A stretch of DNA of 28,957 bases from Protostelium mycophagum (taxonomy: Eukaryota; Evosea; Variosea; Protosteliida; Protosteliaceae). A program made the position numbers and the translations under genes. Of this stretch, positions 8,518 to 20,535 are shown in pieces. How positions within the stretch are numbered: position 1 is the first letter of the stretch; each line of letters begins with the position of its first letter. The notes under the pieces were generated by a model, which had not been told where the DNA came from, did not search any database, and saw only the letters and a program-made list of their open reading frames with translations. The stretch lies in assembly GCA_002081555.1 (NCBI GenBank), contig MZNV01001589.1, forward strand, positions 1-28,957, in the 5' to 3' direction.

Positions 8518-11173
8518 ATGATTGGAAGAACCACGCGACTTCTTTCGAAAGAATTTCTTAAGCAAAGAAGATTCCAACCTAGTGTGAGGGCCTTATCTTT
8601 CGCACCACTGCGATCAGTTGGAATGCAAAGACCTGGAAACGTGGTTTTGTTTGGAACAGCACTACTCGGAGCTGTTGTGGTAAGTGTCCCTCATCTGCGT
8701 AATGATGAGATCATTTTAGATTTCTGGCACTAGGACGTCCTACGCTGAGGAAGAGAAGACTGATAACGACGAATATGGGAAAGAAAAGAGGTGCGCAATA
8801 GTAAAGAGTCATTTGTTCACTTTGGCAGAGCGACAGAGCTGGCTGAAGACCCCAGCCACGCACATGGTTCTAAAAGAGCCTCCAATGCGATAAGTATTCC
8901 AGAAGAGATGCTTCAAGAACTGGCAAACATGTTTGGGGAGCGTTGTGTCACAGTAAGGATGTTTGTCCGTAGGAATCACCTATAAACAACTCAACAGGAC
9001 TTAAAAGCCAGAGAACCCTACGGCAAAGACTTCTCGTATAACAAAGGGAAGACACCGGATGTCGTGGTGTCCCCTTCTACTGCAGAAGAGGTATCCTGCA
9101 TTCAGAGTTTATGAATTGATCTTTGATTATTATTATTTGTCCTCCTGTTGAAGGACGCAGGTGCAAAGAGTGGTTCAATTATGTGCACAACATAAAGTTC
9201 CAATTGTTTCCTACGGGTAAATATCAAAGGAACACATATTATCAAATAATTGTAACAGTTCTGGCACTTCATTGGAGGGACATATTAACGCCGTCAGCGG
9301 AGGTTTATGTATATCTTTCTCCCGTATGAAGAAGGTGATACATTTCTTGATATGATTGTTGCAGTATGCCAGGGATAAGGCTTTATCCAGTGAGATTCGT
9401 ATGATATTCAGACATTTCAGGTATTAGAGGTGAACGAGGAAGATATGCTGTGCGTTGTAGAGCCAGGAATAACCTATGATGAATTGAACCAGCAACTTTC
9501 CACGAAAGGGTTATTCTTTCCAATGGATCCAGGACCTGGTGCATCCATCGGTGGAATGTGGGGATATTTTATTTCTATCAAAAATCTGAAATAATATAGG
9601 ACCGGAACAAGTTGTTCTGGAACGAATGCGTATAGATATGGAACAATGAAAGATAACGTGCTCTCTATGAACCTCATATTACCAAATGGTAACCTATTAA
9701 AGACCAGGCAGAGAGCGAAAAAATCATCAGCAGGTAAATGATTGAATAGAGTTCCATTATTGTGAGGGAGAGAGATTGATATAATGCAGGATATGATCTC
9801 ACTCATTTGTTTATTGGTTCTGAAGGAACTCTGGGTGTCGTCACACAAATTACTCTCAAAATACAAAAAGTAGAATTTACCTACAAGAATAATTTATCTC
9901 AAATGAATAGGTCCCAAAGAATAGAGCGGTTGCCCTTTCGCAATTCAACAGTGTAAGAGATGCTGCTGGTGTCGCAATTGGTCTTGTACAAGAGGGTTTG
10001 CCATTTTGTCTGATTCGTGATCTCATCTACAATGGATGAGAATACAAATACATTAAATATATCATATGTTCGATGCCATATTCATTTTGATTGAAGAAGG
10101 TATTCAGATCGGGAAGATCGAACTATTGGATGATATCATGATCAAGGCTGTTAATCTCAACAATGCCACAGAATATAAAGAGCTCACCACATTATTATTC
10201 GAGTTTGCAGGTGGGGAATAAAGATATGATATAAAGATATGATATAAGTAGATATAATAGATCTCACAAGGGATAGGATCAGAGAGGGCGATAAAAGAGC
10301 AGAAGGAAAGAGTTGAAGAGCTGACGAAGAAGAACAACGGCAGTCCATTGCAGTTTGCAACAGAAGCAGAAGACAGAGATAAATTGTGGATGGCAAGGAA
10401 GACTGCATTGTGGTCAGCTCCTATATTGAAGGAGGGTTCTGAAGTGTGTTTTTTATCCCATATTATTAATTAAGGTTTAAGCGAGTGGAGAGTTCAGGGT
10501 ATTAATGCCTTATTAGGTGAAGATAACGGATGTATGCGTACCGATCTCCAAAATCGCGGACTGCATCCAAGAGACGAAAGATGACATCAGAGATTCAAGA
10601 TTACTCGGCCCGATAGTGGGCCATATGGGTGATGGAAATTTCCACGCATTTATCTTGCTCAATCCAAACGACCCAGAAGATTTAGAGGTGCGACATAGAA
10701 TTATTTATTATTATTATATTTGTACAATGACGATGAATAGGAAGTACACAGATTAGACCACCGAATGATTGAGAGAGCCATATCTATGGGTGGCACTTGC
10801 ACCGGAGGTAATATCCGCATCGAAGTGAAAATATGCATTTTGCCACAAACCACAGAAGCGTGTAGCTTTTAGCATTATCATTACTCCATAAATCGAAGAG
10901 AGTTTCACTTTGAAGGATTGCTGTCTGTGTATATGAATATCTGATAGATGACAGAGCATGGAGTCGGTGTTGGGAAGAGGGTGAGTGAGACCGTATGATC
11001 ATATTGAAACCCTCAGGATTATTTGCCTTTGGAACTGGGTGAAGAAGCAGTGGACTTGATGCGCACTATAAAGAAGGCAATCGACCCAGATAATGTAACA
11101 GTTAAATATCTCTTTATTTACTTAAGCAAAACAGATCATGAACCCCGGGAAGATCATACCAGACAAGAAATAA
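8518..11173 (+). CDS. LDHD: D-lactate dehydrogenase (FAD, cytochrome type), mitochondrial
   Basis: This many-exon gene encodes a VAO-type FAD flavoprotein that oxidises D-lactate to pyruvate in mitochondria, passing electrons to cytochrome c. The N-terminus ([19 protein letters not shown]) is a basic targeting peptide, and a hydrophobic stretch ([13 protein letters not shown]) follows that could anchor it in the inner membrane, as in yeast Dld1. FAD-domain landmarks appear in order: [60 protein letters not shown] and [16 protein letters not shown]. The C-terminal FAD-oxidase part has [13 protein letters not shown], the metal-binding [26 protein letters not shown] and the usual end IMNPGKIIP. 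Several joins are phase-dependent; for example exon 2 must use the acceptor giving [13 protein letters not shown], because the next AG would read into a stop. Introns are about 40-90 nt. No key residue appears lost. Confidence 0.94.
9116..9193 (+). repeat. source copy of a segment duplicated at 24257-24337
   Basis: These 78 bp span the end of an LDHD intron, its acceptor and the first 33 bases or so of the next exon. They recur near-identically about 15 kb downstream. The exon part codes conserved LDHD sequence ([10 protein letters not shown]), so this is the original. Confidence 0.8.
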
Positions 11174-11248
11174 TACTCATAAACTCTCTTTTCATCTGAA
11201 TTTAATGATTCATTGTTGACAGGGAGGCTTAAGACATGTATCATTCTA

Positions 11249-11578
11249 TTATTTGTCTGCCATGCATGTGGAGAGGGTGGTCATCCTCTCCTCTTCTGCA
11301 ATGTACAAGTCAATAGATTGTTGATTCTGATCAGACCTGTTCCGCAAAGATGGTGATGGAGAAAATGGAGCTCGTTTCATTTTTCCATCCAACAGCTCGA
11401 TGAGAACGGTCTGGGTAAAGCAATAGGACAGTCTGCGCTTCATCCACAAGATAGGAAAGACAGATTCCTGATGTCCACAGCAGCGTGTAAAAACCGTTAA
11501 GTTACGTATGGTGTATCTCTGCGAGAGTGCCTTCCCAAATGTGATAAATGAAGGTGGAATATTGATAATATTATTCAA
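11249..11578 (-). CDS. unidentified minus-strand ORF downstream of p115
   Basis: A 109-codon frame lies between the LDHD and p115 3' ends. Its middle (LWMKRRLSYCFTQTVLIELL) and its end (DLYIAEEERMTTLSTCMADK) have a protein-like composition. The first 30 residues may be intronic, with a plausible splice join near 11460-11530. The neighbouring stretch 11608-11680 holds another short open piece (PEYLRQVVGKLVSKK). It could be a separate small gene or an alternative 3' part of p115. I recognise no family. Confidence 0.25.
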   Translation of the reverse strand: MNNIINIPPSFITFGKALSQRYTIRNLTVFTRCCGHQESVFPILWMKRRLSYCFTQTVLIELLDGKMKRAPFSPSPSLRNRSDQNQQSIDLYIAEEERMTTLSTCMADK

Positions 11579-11687
11579 TATTTACGTTATGTATTGTATG
11601 GCAGATAGATATGGTGACTTTGCTGGGTTACTTTCTTGGAGACTAATTTTCCAACTACTTGCCGCAAATACTCAGGACCTGATCTGT

Positions 11688-11693
11688 TTTATT
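11688..11693 (-). terminator. AATAAA overlapping the p115 stop codon
   Basis: On the minus strand the TAA stop proposed for p115 lies inside a canonical AATAAA hexamer, leaving a 3' UTR of perhaps 10-30 nt if the signal is used. Confidence 0.45.
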
Positions 11694-14600
11694 TTTCCAT
11701 TTGGAGGTTAGCCAGTTCCATCAATAATTCCTCTTGCTCTTTTTCTAATGATTCAAACTGCATCTCAGCTGCTTTTGCACGATTCTAACATGTTCAACAG
11801 ACCGATCACGTCATCACCATACCTCTAAATTTTTCAAGTTAGTTTGAAACTCTTTCTCCTTCTCAGCCATTTTTTTCTTTACATCTTCCGCCTCTTTCGT
11901 GAGACGCTGGTTCTCTGTGCGCAAGGTATTTACCACCACCTATCCCTTCTTCATTCTTTCCTTATAGTCCTTTTCTCACCTCTAATTGTGAATAAGCTTG
12001 TGTCAGCCCTTCGATTTCTTCTCTGGTTGGTGTGTCTTCTTCATCTTTGTGTGAGTTCTGAACTTGTTGTTCCAAGTCTTTCACTCTCTCTTCTAATTCT
12101 TGTATCCGTATCTTATCTTCAGAATCCACAACTTGTACTTGTTGTGTGGGTGGATTTGAATTCCTGTGTCCATCAGAATTAATGATGTGTATATATATGC
12201 ATTTACATTTCTTTCAATTTGAGTTCAAGCTCAATATTTCTGGCCTTTATTGCCTCCAACTCTTGGTCTTGAAGTCTGCACTCGTCAATCATGATATTTT
12301 AACATTCGAGATAAAAAGAATTGATCACTTGCCCTATGAGTTCTTTATATGACCTCAGGACTGCATCATTGTTTGTAGATGTCTCTACCGCATTGGTGAG
12401 TGGCAAGTGTGCTGTAGGTGTTGTCTTCTCATTTGATGCTGCCCCATTATTCTGTTTTATTTCCTGTTGATTATTGAATGATTACCTCGTATGAAAAGGT
12501 CACCTTCTTTGCAGGCTTTTCTTTTTTCTGTATTTTTTTTGTGGATTTCAATCTTTTTTGTATTTTATCTACTGTGGCCTTGAAAAATAATGTGAAATCG
12601 TAGTCGTACCAATATATACTCATCAATTGTTGTGCAGGGGTTTGTGGCACTGCATACGCATTCTGCTCTTTTTCGTCGATATCCTCTGTTAGAGATGTCA
12701 GATAGATGTATATATAGATATATTATAATATGGACATATATCATAGGTATGTATATAGATATATTATGGGTATATAGATATATACATATCTCACCTAGAG
12801 CTTTATCGTCATCTGCATGCCCCGCTTCTGCCTTGATAAATTGATCCGATTTTCTTAATAGATCTAGTTTTTGAGTGAATCGGTCGAGGCCAATTCTCTG
12901 CATGATGATATTGTGTATCGCTTCTTTGCTCATCTGGCTGTCAGCATCCTCTTCCATATCTTTGAAGCAAAGTCCGAGGAGTAAGGAAGCTAACCCTTCG
13001 ATATGTGTCACGTGTTCCTGCTCTTCTTTCGTGTCGTTCTTTTGCTGATTGTTGAGAATCAGTTCCACCAAAAAAGGTAAATTATTAGCCACGGATAGAA
13101 ATATTCTGATAGAGGGAGGGGAATCATCTAACCAGATACATAATAATCTTAATAGACATATCTCCTCCATCATACTCCCTATGACTCTTCCTATCTATAT
13201 TATTCTCCATCTATTCAATTCACCTCACCCCTACTCTGTGCTGTCTGTTGTGTATTCATTTGGTATGTTAAAATCAGTGTCTTTGTACACTTGGTCAGAA
13301 GTGTCACCATAGGTGTCCCGGATTTTGGTATTTCTAACGGTATCTTCAATACCAACTCTTTTGATGTTTTATTGTCTCTGAGAAATGTAAGTCTATACAT
13401 CGTTGTATTGTGACTGTTTATATCTTTTGATAGTATTTCACCTGAAGATGTAACCCAAGATGGAGGAAGAGAAGGAGGAGGCGTAAGGATGTGAGTCAGT
13501 TGTGTCTTCCCATGATAATAGATGATGTATCAATTGTGTTCCAATAGATGATGATTTTATCTCTTCTGTGTCTGTGTGCCCAAGTGTAGATGGCGTTAAT
13601 GTAGATGCCAGAATCGTTTGTCCTTCTTCATTTTCGTACAGAAAACACTATTCTATTTAACTCTTGTTATTGGTGAACCATACAGTGATATATCGCAGAA
13701 AACAAAAGAAATAAATATTGCATAAAAGAAATACTCACTTTGAAGACCCGTGCAGCAGCAACTCTCTCCCTGATATCATTCGCTCTGAGAACGACCGCGA
13801 GGAGCCGAGAGAGTGCAGACATGATCTTATTGTTATTCTTTATGCTCGCCGCGTTTTCGGGAGTGACAAGAATGGGTGCCAGCTCCTCCAAATGTATGTG
13901 TAGCCTGCTGAATAAAGTGCAATTGTCTTTGTTGCCAAAGAGCAAGTCACCGAGTGCGTAGAGGCCTCTGGTCCTCACAATGAGTGAATTTACTCTCCCG
14001 AGGGCGAGAGGCAGGACGACAGCGATCAACTGATTCTTGACCATCACATTCTATCATTCATGAGAGGATGTTGATGATAAAGATAGATACCTGATTGATA
14101 TGTGTGCTAGGATTATCCCCGGTGAGTAATATAGAGGTAGTTCTCAATGTGTGCAAGATCACTTGTGTTTTGTCTTCGGATAAAAACCATGTGTCAGCGG
14201 TAGAAAGTTGCAAGAGACCGTGGAGCCTTGAAATACAACTAGTCTCTCTAAAATAATTCTGGTTTGAAACATTGCCTTTCAACAAGCTGTTTATGAGTTG
14301 AAGACAGTCTTGTACAACTATCCCCCCCTCTGATCCTCCCTCCTCCTCTATAACTAATCATTCTCCTGTAGAACTGATATTGTGGTGCTTACCTATGATC
14401 TGAAATAAAGAATCAAAAGCACCCTCGAAAGCCAATATCTTTTGTATCTCTTGAGATCCTGAAGAGGATAATTCCAAGAGAATCAATAAAGCTTGATTTC
14501 TGATTAAATCTCTCGTGTCTTTCAGAAGATCCATTATTCTCGCCACACCCATATGACTGGCCATGATGTGCTGCTGTACTTGTGTTCTGTTGTTCGCCAA

Positions 14601-15125
14601 GAAGATCAATACTAATTGTGTGACTTCGAAGCGTATGCCAGAGTCTCGGTCCTCTAATAAATCCAAGAGTACTGCCATGTTCTTTGCGTCCTGTTAAAAT
14701 TAGAACATATAACAGGAAAATTTCACCTTCAAGAAACCTTCTACGTTGGACTTCTCTGGAGTGCCGACAGGCAAGGCCTTCTGATTGAGTGGATTGGTAG
14801 GTAAACTAGTGACACAGACGAGGATTTCTAATACCTCTCTCACCATATCGGTGTCTTCTCGGTCAATCTTAAAGATGTTGATCAGAGTGCCAAGAGCACT
14901 GCCAATCAGCTATTGATTTCAGTAGATTCTAAACGTTGGATCATCAGTCACCTTATGCTGAACAGAATCGATCGAGGCATTATTCTTGAGAGATGATAGA
15001 CATTTTCGTCTTTCCTCCCTACTACTTGATTCCTCCAATCTCCGTAGAAGTTCATCACTGGGCTCCTTCAACTCTGGAACCGCACCACGGGTGAGTATCT
15101 CGCCGACTTGCGACAGCCAACTCAT
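11689..15125 (-). CDS. USO1: USO1/p115 general vesicular transport factor
   Basis: This is a Golgi tethering protein for COPII and intra-Golgi vesicles, a Rab1 effector that binds GM130 and SNAREs. The N-terminal armadillo head (about 15125-12800) shows typical repeats: RRKCLSSLKNNASI, LVLIFLANNRTQVQQHIMAS, MGVARIMDLLKDTRDLIRNQ, KGNVSNQNYFRETSCISRL, and ICLLRLLCIWLDDSPPSIRI, equivalent to the LLMLLCTWLSNCP part of human p115. The join region YWYDYDFTLFFKATVDKIQ matches FDHEFTKLVKELEGVITK. The tail (12500-11690) is coiled coil, e.g. KIRIQELEERVKDLEQQ and RTENQRLTKEAEDVKKK. My reading ends at ELLMELANLQMEK, without the long acidic tail of vertebrate p115. The start at 15125 (MSWLSQVGEILTRG) is preferred over an in-frame ATG at 15155, which would leave almost no promoter. 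Confidence 0.9.
12705..12795. repeat. AT-rich microsatellite in a p115 intron
   Basis: Repeated variants of tatagatatatta and atatatc fill this intron, making it about twice as long as the gene's other introns. It is flanked by coding sequence on both sides (DDKALG before and EKEQNAYAVPQTP after, on the minus strand). Confidence 0.7.
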
Positions 15126-15193
15126 TGGAAAATGACTTTCGCGAGTGCTCCGCAAATTTTAGTCTGCGATTGGTCACGTGATTTAGTTTGGGA
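15126..15193. promoter_or_regulatory. very short divergent promoter with CCAAT box and E-box
   Basis: Only 68 bp separate the p115 and TOM1-like start codons. The spacer holds ATTGG (15169-15173, a CCAAT box on the minus strand) directly abutting GTCACGTGAT (15173-15182). The latter has a perfect CACGTG E-box and resembles USF/MiT-TFE (CLEAR-type) sites. Closely spaced NF-Y and bHLH sites are common in bidirectional housekeeping promoters. Binding is inferred from sequence only. Confidence 0.55.
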
Positions 15194-16381
15194 ATGCGAA
15201 AAGTTCATAATGAATCAAGGATGAATGTTCATCACATCATTATAGACATCATTTTGGCTTTATATTGCCTATTGACTGTCTTGAACATCATTCAATTGCT
15301 TCGCATTGTGTATAATGTGCGAGATTTGAAATGGACAACACAACGACTCTTCCTTTTCTTGATGTTCATAACTTCCACAAGTATTCAAGATGTCAAGTGT
15401 GAAATCATTCTGAATCCTCACAGCTCGCGTGATCTTCTTCGTCTTCGCAAGTCGAACAGAGGCAAACCTATTTATGATCAATCCACGGCGGCATCCAGCC
15501 GTTGCCGTTCTGGATACATTACCCGTCCTCTTTTTCTTCACAACATGGACTCTGCTTGTCCTATTCTGGTGTGTACTTTCGTAATTCTTGGACGATCATT
15601 GATCCAGTTATCAGGGCAGAGATTATCACAGTAGCTAAAAATGCAACGACAAAAGACAGGGTCAAAGTTAGATATGTCTTCGCTTGTATCAATGTGGGTA
15701 AGTGGTGTTGTGTAACTTAAAATTGAAGCCCACTACTGATAAATATAGTGGCTTATCTGGGTCTTGCTTCTTTATACATCGCTCTCTGCTTCACAAAGGA
15801 GCATACGAGACATGTTATAGACATCATTCTCAATGTGTACATCGCCACAATCGTCATCTTGGCTGCCATAGGCTTCCTTTATTATGGAGGCACACTCTAT
15901 ATTATGCTTAAAAAATTTCCAACAGAGTCAAATAGTCGAAATAGCAAATTGAAAGAGGTAAAGATTTCCCTTTTCCAAAATAATCAACTCGTAATTAATT
16001 ATAATTTAATTATAAATTTAAGGTGGGATATGTGACAGTGATATCATCACTCTTCTTCATCATCAGGGCAGCGCTGCAGATGACCGGTGCTTTCAGCAAA
16101 GAGGCTGATGTCTCCATCATCTTCATATTGGTCTACTATTGTCTAGCGGAGGTAAATTTATTTGCTGAATTTAAAGTGAAGATGTACAGATCCTGCCATC
16201 TCTCCTCTTGTTATTTGTTCTGCGCAAGGTAGATTATCTTATCAGAATATGATTTCACATAAAGAGATATTTATCAAGTCAGATTCCTCGAGAAGTATCA
16301 CCATCGGAGAGACCACTGATCAATGACGAGAGAGGTCCCATCACCCCTTCTAATTCTGATTTCTATAAACCAGAAGTGTAA
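15194..16381 (+). CDS. THH1/TOM1/TOM3-GPR137 family 7TM protein
   Basis: Joined exons give seven hydrophobic helices: IIIDIILALYCLLTVLNII, LFLFLMFITSTTRVIFFVFA, LDTLPVLFFFTTWTLLVLFW, YVFACINVVAYLGLASLYIA, ILNVYIATIVILAAIGFLYY, VISSLFFIIRAALQ and IFILVYYCLAEILPSLLLLF. The YY..AEILPS..LLF.LRK.P pattern in the last helix and the following LRKIPRE are hallmarks of the THH1/TOM1/TOM3 domain shared by plant tobamovirus-multiplication proteins and animal GPR137, which act at lysosomal or vacuolar membranes. The C-terminal tail (RPLINDERGPITPSNSDFY) is cytosolic and hydrophilic. Intron 1 uses gtattc...cacag (45 nt); this join gives TSTTRVIFF. An in-frame ATG at 15221 is an alternative start. The divergent E-box-like site would fit lysosomal regulation, but that is conjecture. 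Confidence 0.82.
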
Positions 16382-16651
16382 CAAATTTGTTCTTTCATAA
16401 TGTTTATGTCATTTATTTAAAAATAATATTCAAGAAATCTCTTCACAGCACGGGAACACCGAAAATATCGTTGTAGTCAACGCAAATTTCTTGAGACCGA
16501 GAAAAAGTTGGGTTAATTCAGATCCGATAGCAGAATCTGGACAAGCGCTTAATACTTAATCATAAATCGGATAACATACACGATTTCTCGGGTGTTGGGA
16601 TTATCACCTTTCTTCCATAGAGTTAACGTTGTGACTTGAGCTGGCCTCGAT
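16382..16651. promoter_or_regulatory. intergenic spacer, importin-5 promoter region
   Basis: The 270 bp between the TOM1-like stop and the importin-5 start hold the 3' end of the first gene and the promoter of the second. No clear AATAAA or TATA element is visible; only AT-rich sequence (taaaaataat) follows the stop. Confidence 0.4.
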
Positions 16652-19600
16652 ATGACTAATTTGGATCAATTCAGGCAGGTGATCGAGAACCTCCTCTCTT
16701 CAGACAACGAGATCAGAAAGAAGGCGGAGGAGTTATACAACACCACAAAAGCTCAGCCAGATCTATTAGTCACTTCTCTTTTTGAGTTCATCCGTGTTCA
16801 TCCTGAAGAACAGGTCTGACTTCAACAATGTCATTCAACTACTCATTCCCGTAGGTGAGAAATCTCTGCTGTGTGCTTTTAAGAAGGGCGATCGGTACAT
16901 CTCAAGAGAGTGTTTGGGACGCCTTAAGCCCCGGGTGTCAAAATGAGGTTAAGCTACGCCTTCTGCAGGCTCTGTCCACAGAACAAAATGACAGAACAAG
17001 GACACAGCTCACTAACGCTACTTCCGAGCTCGCTCGCAAGTTATACAAGATCACAGGTCAGAAATTTATTATTTTAGAAGAAAATTTAGAGATTAATGCG
17101 AAACAGAAACATTCCAATGGCAAGAATTATTATCATTTATGTTCAACAACATGAAATCAGCGAGAGCCGCAGAAAGGGAGACATCACTCCTCATTTTCGC
17201 CGATGTTGTGGATGAGCTAAAGTCATCCTTGAGACCACAGCTTCCCATGGTTCAGCAGGCTCTTTACGCCGGTCTTAACGACCCAGAGAGTTTGAAGGTC
17301 AAACTTGCTGCTCTCAACGCTACCAGTAATTTCCTTCAAGTTTTGGAGACTTCTGCAGAGAGGAACCACTTCCAGTCTCTCCTTCCATTCATGCTTCAGG
17401 TATTAAAAAATATGTACACACACAGTTTTGACGTCTGTACAGACACTTAACGCGGCTCTGAATGCCAAGGAAGAGGAGGAAGCGAGACTCTGCTTGGAGT
17501 TATTCCTTGATATCGTGGAGAATTACGTCATGTTTTTGAAGCCTTGCGTGAATGACATAATCTCTGCCTGCGTCACCATCATCAACACTGATTATTTAGA
17601 AGACGGTATGTGGACTATTTCGTCAAATCTTATGTTAAAGTATACAGATACACACCATATGGCGTTGGAGCTTCTCATCAGTTTGTGTGAGCAGAAGCCA
17701 GGAATGCTGAAGAGAATTCCCAAGTTCTTGGAGACAATGTCCACTCTCATCGTAAAGATGATGTGCTCTCTGGAAGACGACCCAGACTGGCACAATGGAA
17801 ACGAGGATTCCGCTGAGGTCGACATCACCGATTCTGATGTCGGAGAAGAGACACTTGACAGATTCTCCATTGCTATGGGTCAGTCTATTTATCCTACGTT
17901 ACCATTCACATTGTATAGGAGGTGCTGCTTTGATACCTATCTTCTTTGGAAATATACTACCAAGTTTAATGCAGAGCCAGACATGGCAAGAGAGATACGC
18001 TGGACTGATGGTGATCTCCATCATCGCCGAAGGTTGCGAGAAGCAAATGAAAACTATCTTAAAGGACGTCGTCAGAAACGTACTTCCATTCATGAGAGAC
18101 CCGCACCCAAGAGTCAGATGGGCCGCTTGCAATGCCTTAGGACAGATGTCCACCGACTTCCAGCCCGAGTTCCAAGAGAACTTCCATGGTGAGGTGCTAC
18201 CCGCCTTGATCAGCACTATGGACGATGCTGCTCCCAGAGTACAGGGACACGCTGCTGCTGCAGTCATCAACTTTTGTGAGGCGGCCACAGCCAGTCTGCT
18301 GGCCCCACACCTCCGACCTCTTCTGGAGAAATTGTACAGCCTATATATGAAGGGAAATGTACTTGTACAGGAGCAAGTCGTGACAGCTGTCGCCGCCATC
18401 GCGGACGCCGCCAAGGAAACATTCATCGAGGTGATGATATCGTGATGTGTATATGTATGCTGATTCTGATAGTACTATGATATATTTATGCCAGTACTCA
18501 AGGGTGTCTTTTTGTCTTCAGCAAATGATAAGGAACACCGCAACCTTCGTGGGAAGACAATGGAGTGTATCAGTTTGATCGGAGGTGCTGTTGGAAAGGA
18601 GAAGTTCTTCAATGATGCAAAGATCGTCATGGAGCTCATGATCAATACACAGAGTGAGTCTTCAAATCTTTAGTCATGTGCTCACCTGAATAGATTCTTC
18701 ATTAGAGGCAGACGACCCACAGATTGGATTCTTATTGCAATCATGGGCTAGAATATGCAAGTGCATGGGTCAAGACTTTGTGCCTTACCTTCCCTACGTC
18801 ATGAAGCCATTATTAGAGTCCGCCGATCTCAGCCCCGAAGTTACCGTATTAGATGGTAAGAATATAGTTGATATAACGTTTATATATTATATATCATCCT
18901 AACATATCATTGACCCTCTTAGCTGGAGACTCTGCAGAGGGATATGATCAAGAAGGTTGGGAATTTGTCAGTGTCGGAGACCAGAGGATCGGAATCAACA
19001 CAGCGGCCATGGACGAGAAGGCGACAGCATGTGGAATGCTATATTGCTACGCCAGTGAGCTCGGTGCTGGATTTTTCCCATATGTCAACGAGGTCACCAA
19101 GTTACTCGTGCCACTGCTCAAGTTTCATTTGAATGAATCTGTTCGATCCGCTGCCATGACAACGATGCCACAGCTGATTAACTGTACCGTACAATTTTTC
19201 CAGACAGCAGATGCGGCTAACGGAGCGGGAGAGAAGTTTTTAAGAGAGTTGGCCAACTATATCTTACCCAACCTCCTGGAGTCTATATCAGAAGATGACG
19301 ACCCAGAAATGTTGGAGATGCTCACTGTTGGTCTTGAAACTCTTGCTGAGGTAAACAATCCTATTCTGATCAATGATTAAGACAACATTAAATACAATCA
19401 GGTCATCGAGTCTCTAGGCGAGAACTTTATGACAGCGGAACAATTAAAGTCCACAAGCGAGCTATGTCTTAAGGTCCTGAACGATACCGAAACCAGACGC
19501 AGAGACAGGTATATGATAAAAAGAAGAAATAGATTAACATCCAACAGAAAGTCAAAGGTGGCAGAAGAAGAACAAGACGAAGAAGATGCAGAGAAGATCA

Positions 19601-20517
19601 GCGCAGAAGAAGAGAGAGACGAAGAGGTCGTCAGCTATGTTGCTGATTGCTTCGGAAGAATGATCAAGATGTCCAAGAACAACTACTTACCCTTATTCGA
19701 GCAGATGGTCTTACCGGTCATCACCGTAAGTAGAATCAAATAACATAAATCATGACCCATGCAGGCACAAATCTCCACTGGCAGAGATACAGACAAGCAG
19801 GCCGCCATATGTGTCTTTGATGATTTGGTGGACCACCTCGGTGTCGGTTCCTTCCCATACTTCAACACCTTCTTACCCGTACTCATGGACGGAATCGTCT
19901 CACCTAATGCACCACTGAGACAAGCCTCCGTATTCGGTGCCGGTCTCATCGCTCAACACGGCGGTCCCTCTGTGGCAAACATCATCCCAGAATTGCTCAA
20001 CAGATTGAACCAATGTATCAACAGCCGAGAGGCCAGAGAGGAGGTATAGAATATCATGACAAAAAGAGGTGTGATTCATGTGTACAGTTATTTGTCGCAC
20101 CAACAGAGAACGCGATATGCGCAGTTGGAAAGATATGCATGTACCAAAGCAGTGCCGTAGATACATCAAAGATTTTACCCGGGTGGCTCCACTTATTACC
20201 GGTGACTGAGGACACTGTTGAGGCCAAGTCCACATACGACCTTCTCATCACCTTTGTAGAGAGGTATACCTTAATCATTCCAATAAAAACTCATTTTATA
20301 CAGAGAGAACCCTCACATTCTGGGAAGCAATTTGAGCAACCTGGGGAAGGTTGTGTCAATCTTTGCGACAATATTAGGAACAGAATTAGTAGAGGAGAGT
20401 CATCAGAACAGAATGGTGCAGATCATCAAGCACATTCCACAGAATGTCATCTCACAGATTCTCGCTTCCCTCACTAATGAACAAAAAGAGAAGCTTGGCT
20501 CTTTCATAAAGGCTTGA
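16652..20517 (+). CDS. IPO5: importin-5 (karyopherin beta-3)
   Basis: This nuclear import receptor of the importin-beta family carries ribosomal proteins and histones through nuclear pores and releases them on RanGTP. The start MTNLDQFRQVIENLLSSDNE gives the first HEAT repeat with the usual IRKKAEELY and is followed by RNLCCVLLRRAI. HEAT repeats run to the end: PFMRDPHPRVRWAACNALGQ, RVQGHAAAAVINFCE, RNLRGKTMECISLIGGAVGK, EGWEFVSVGDQRIGI, VPLLKFHLNESVRSAA, AAICVFDDLVDHL and NAICAVGKICMY. These align with human IPO5 motifs DPHPRVRYAACNAVGQ, RLLRGKTIECISLIG and CISAVGKI. An acidic insert (EEEQDEEDAEKISAEEE) sits near 19560-19620, at the position of the acidic stretch in human IPO5. The predicted length of about 1,080 residues is normal. 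Introns are about 40-60 nt. The end is NEQKEKLGSFIKA. Confidence 0.95.
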
Positions 20518-20535
20518 AAACTGGAAACGATTTCT

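Noticed and set aside
10218-10245. Tandem aaagatatgatat units considered as a regulatory element
   Set aside because: They lie within a short LDHD intron and look like slippage.
12705-12795. Tandem AT-rich array considered as a possible structured RNA or CRISPR-like repeat
   Set aside because: Units are irregular tata/gata variants with no spacers, inside a p115 intron; it is a microsatellite.
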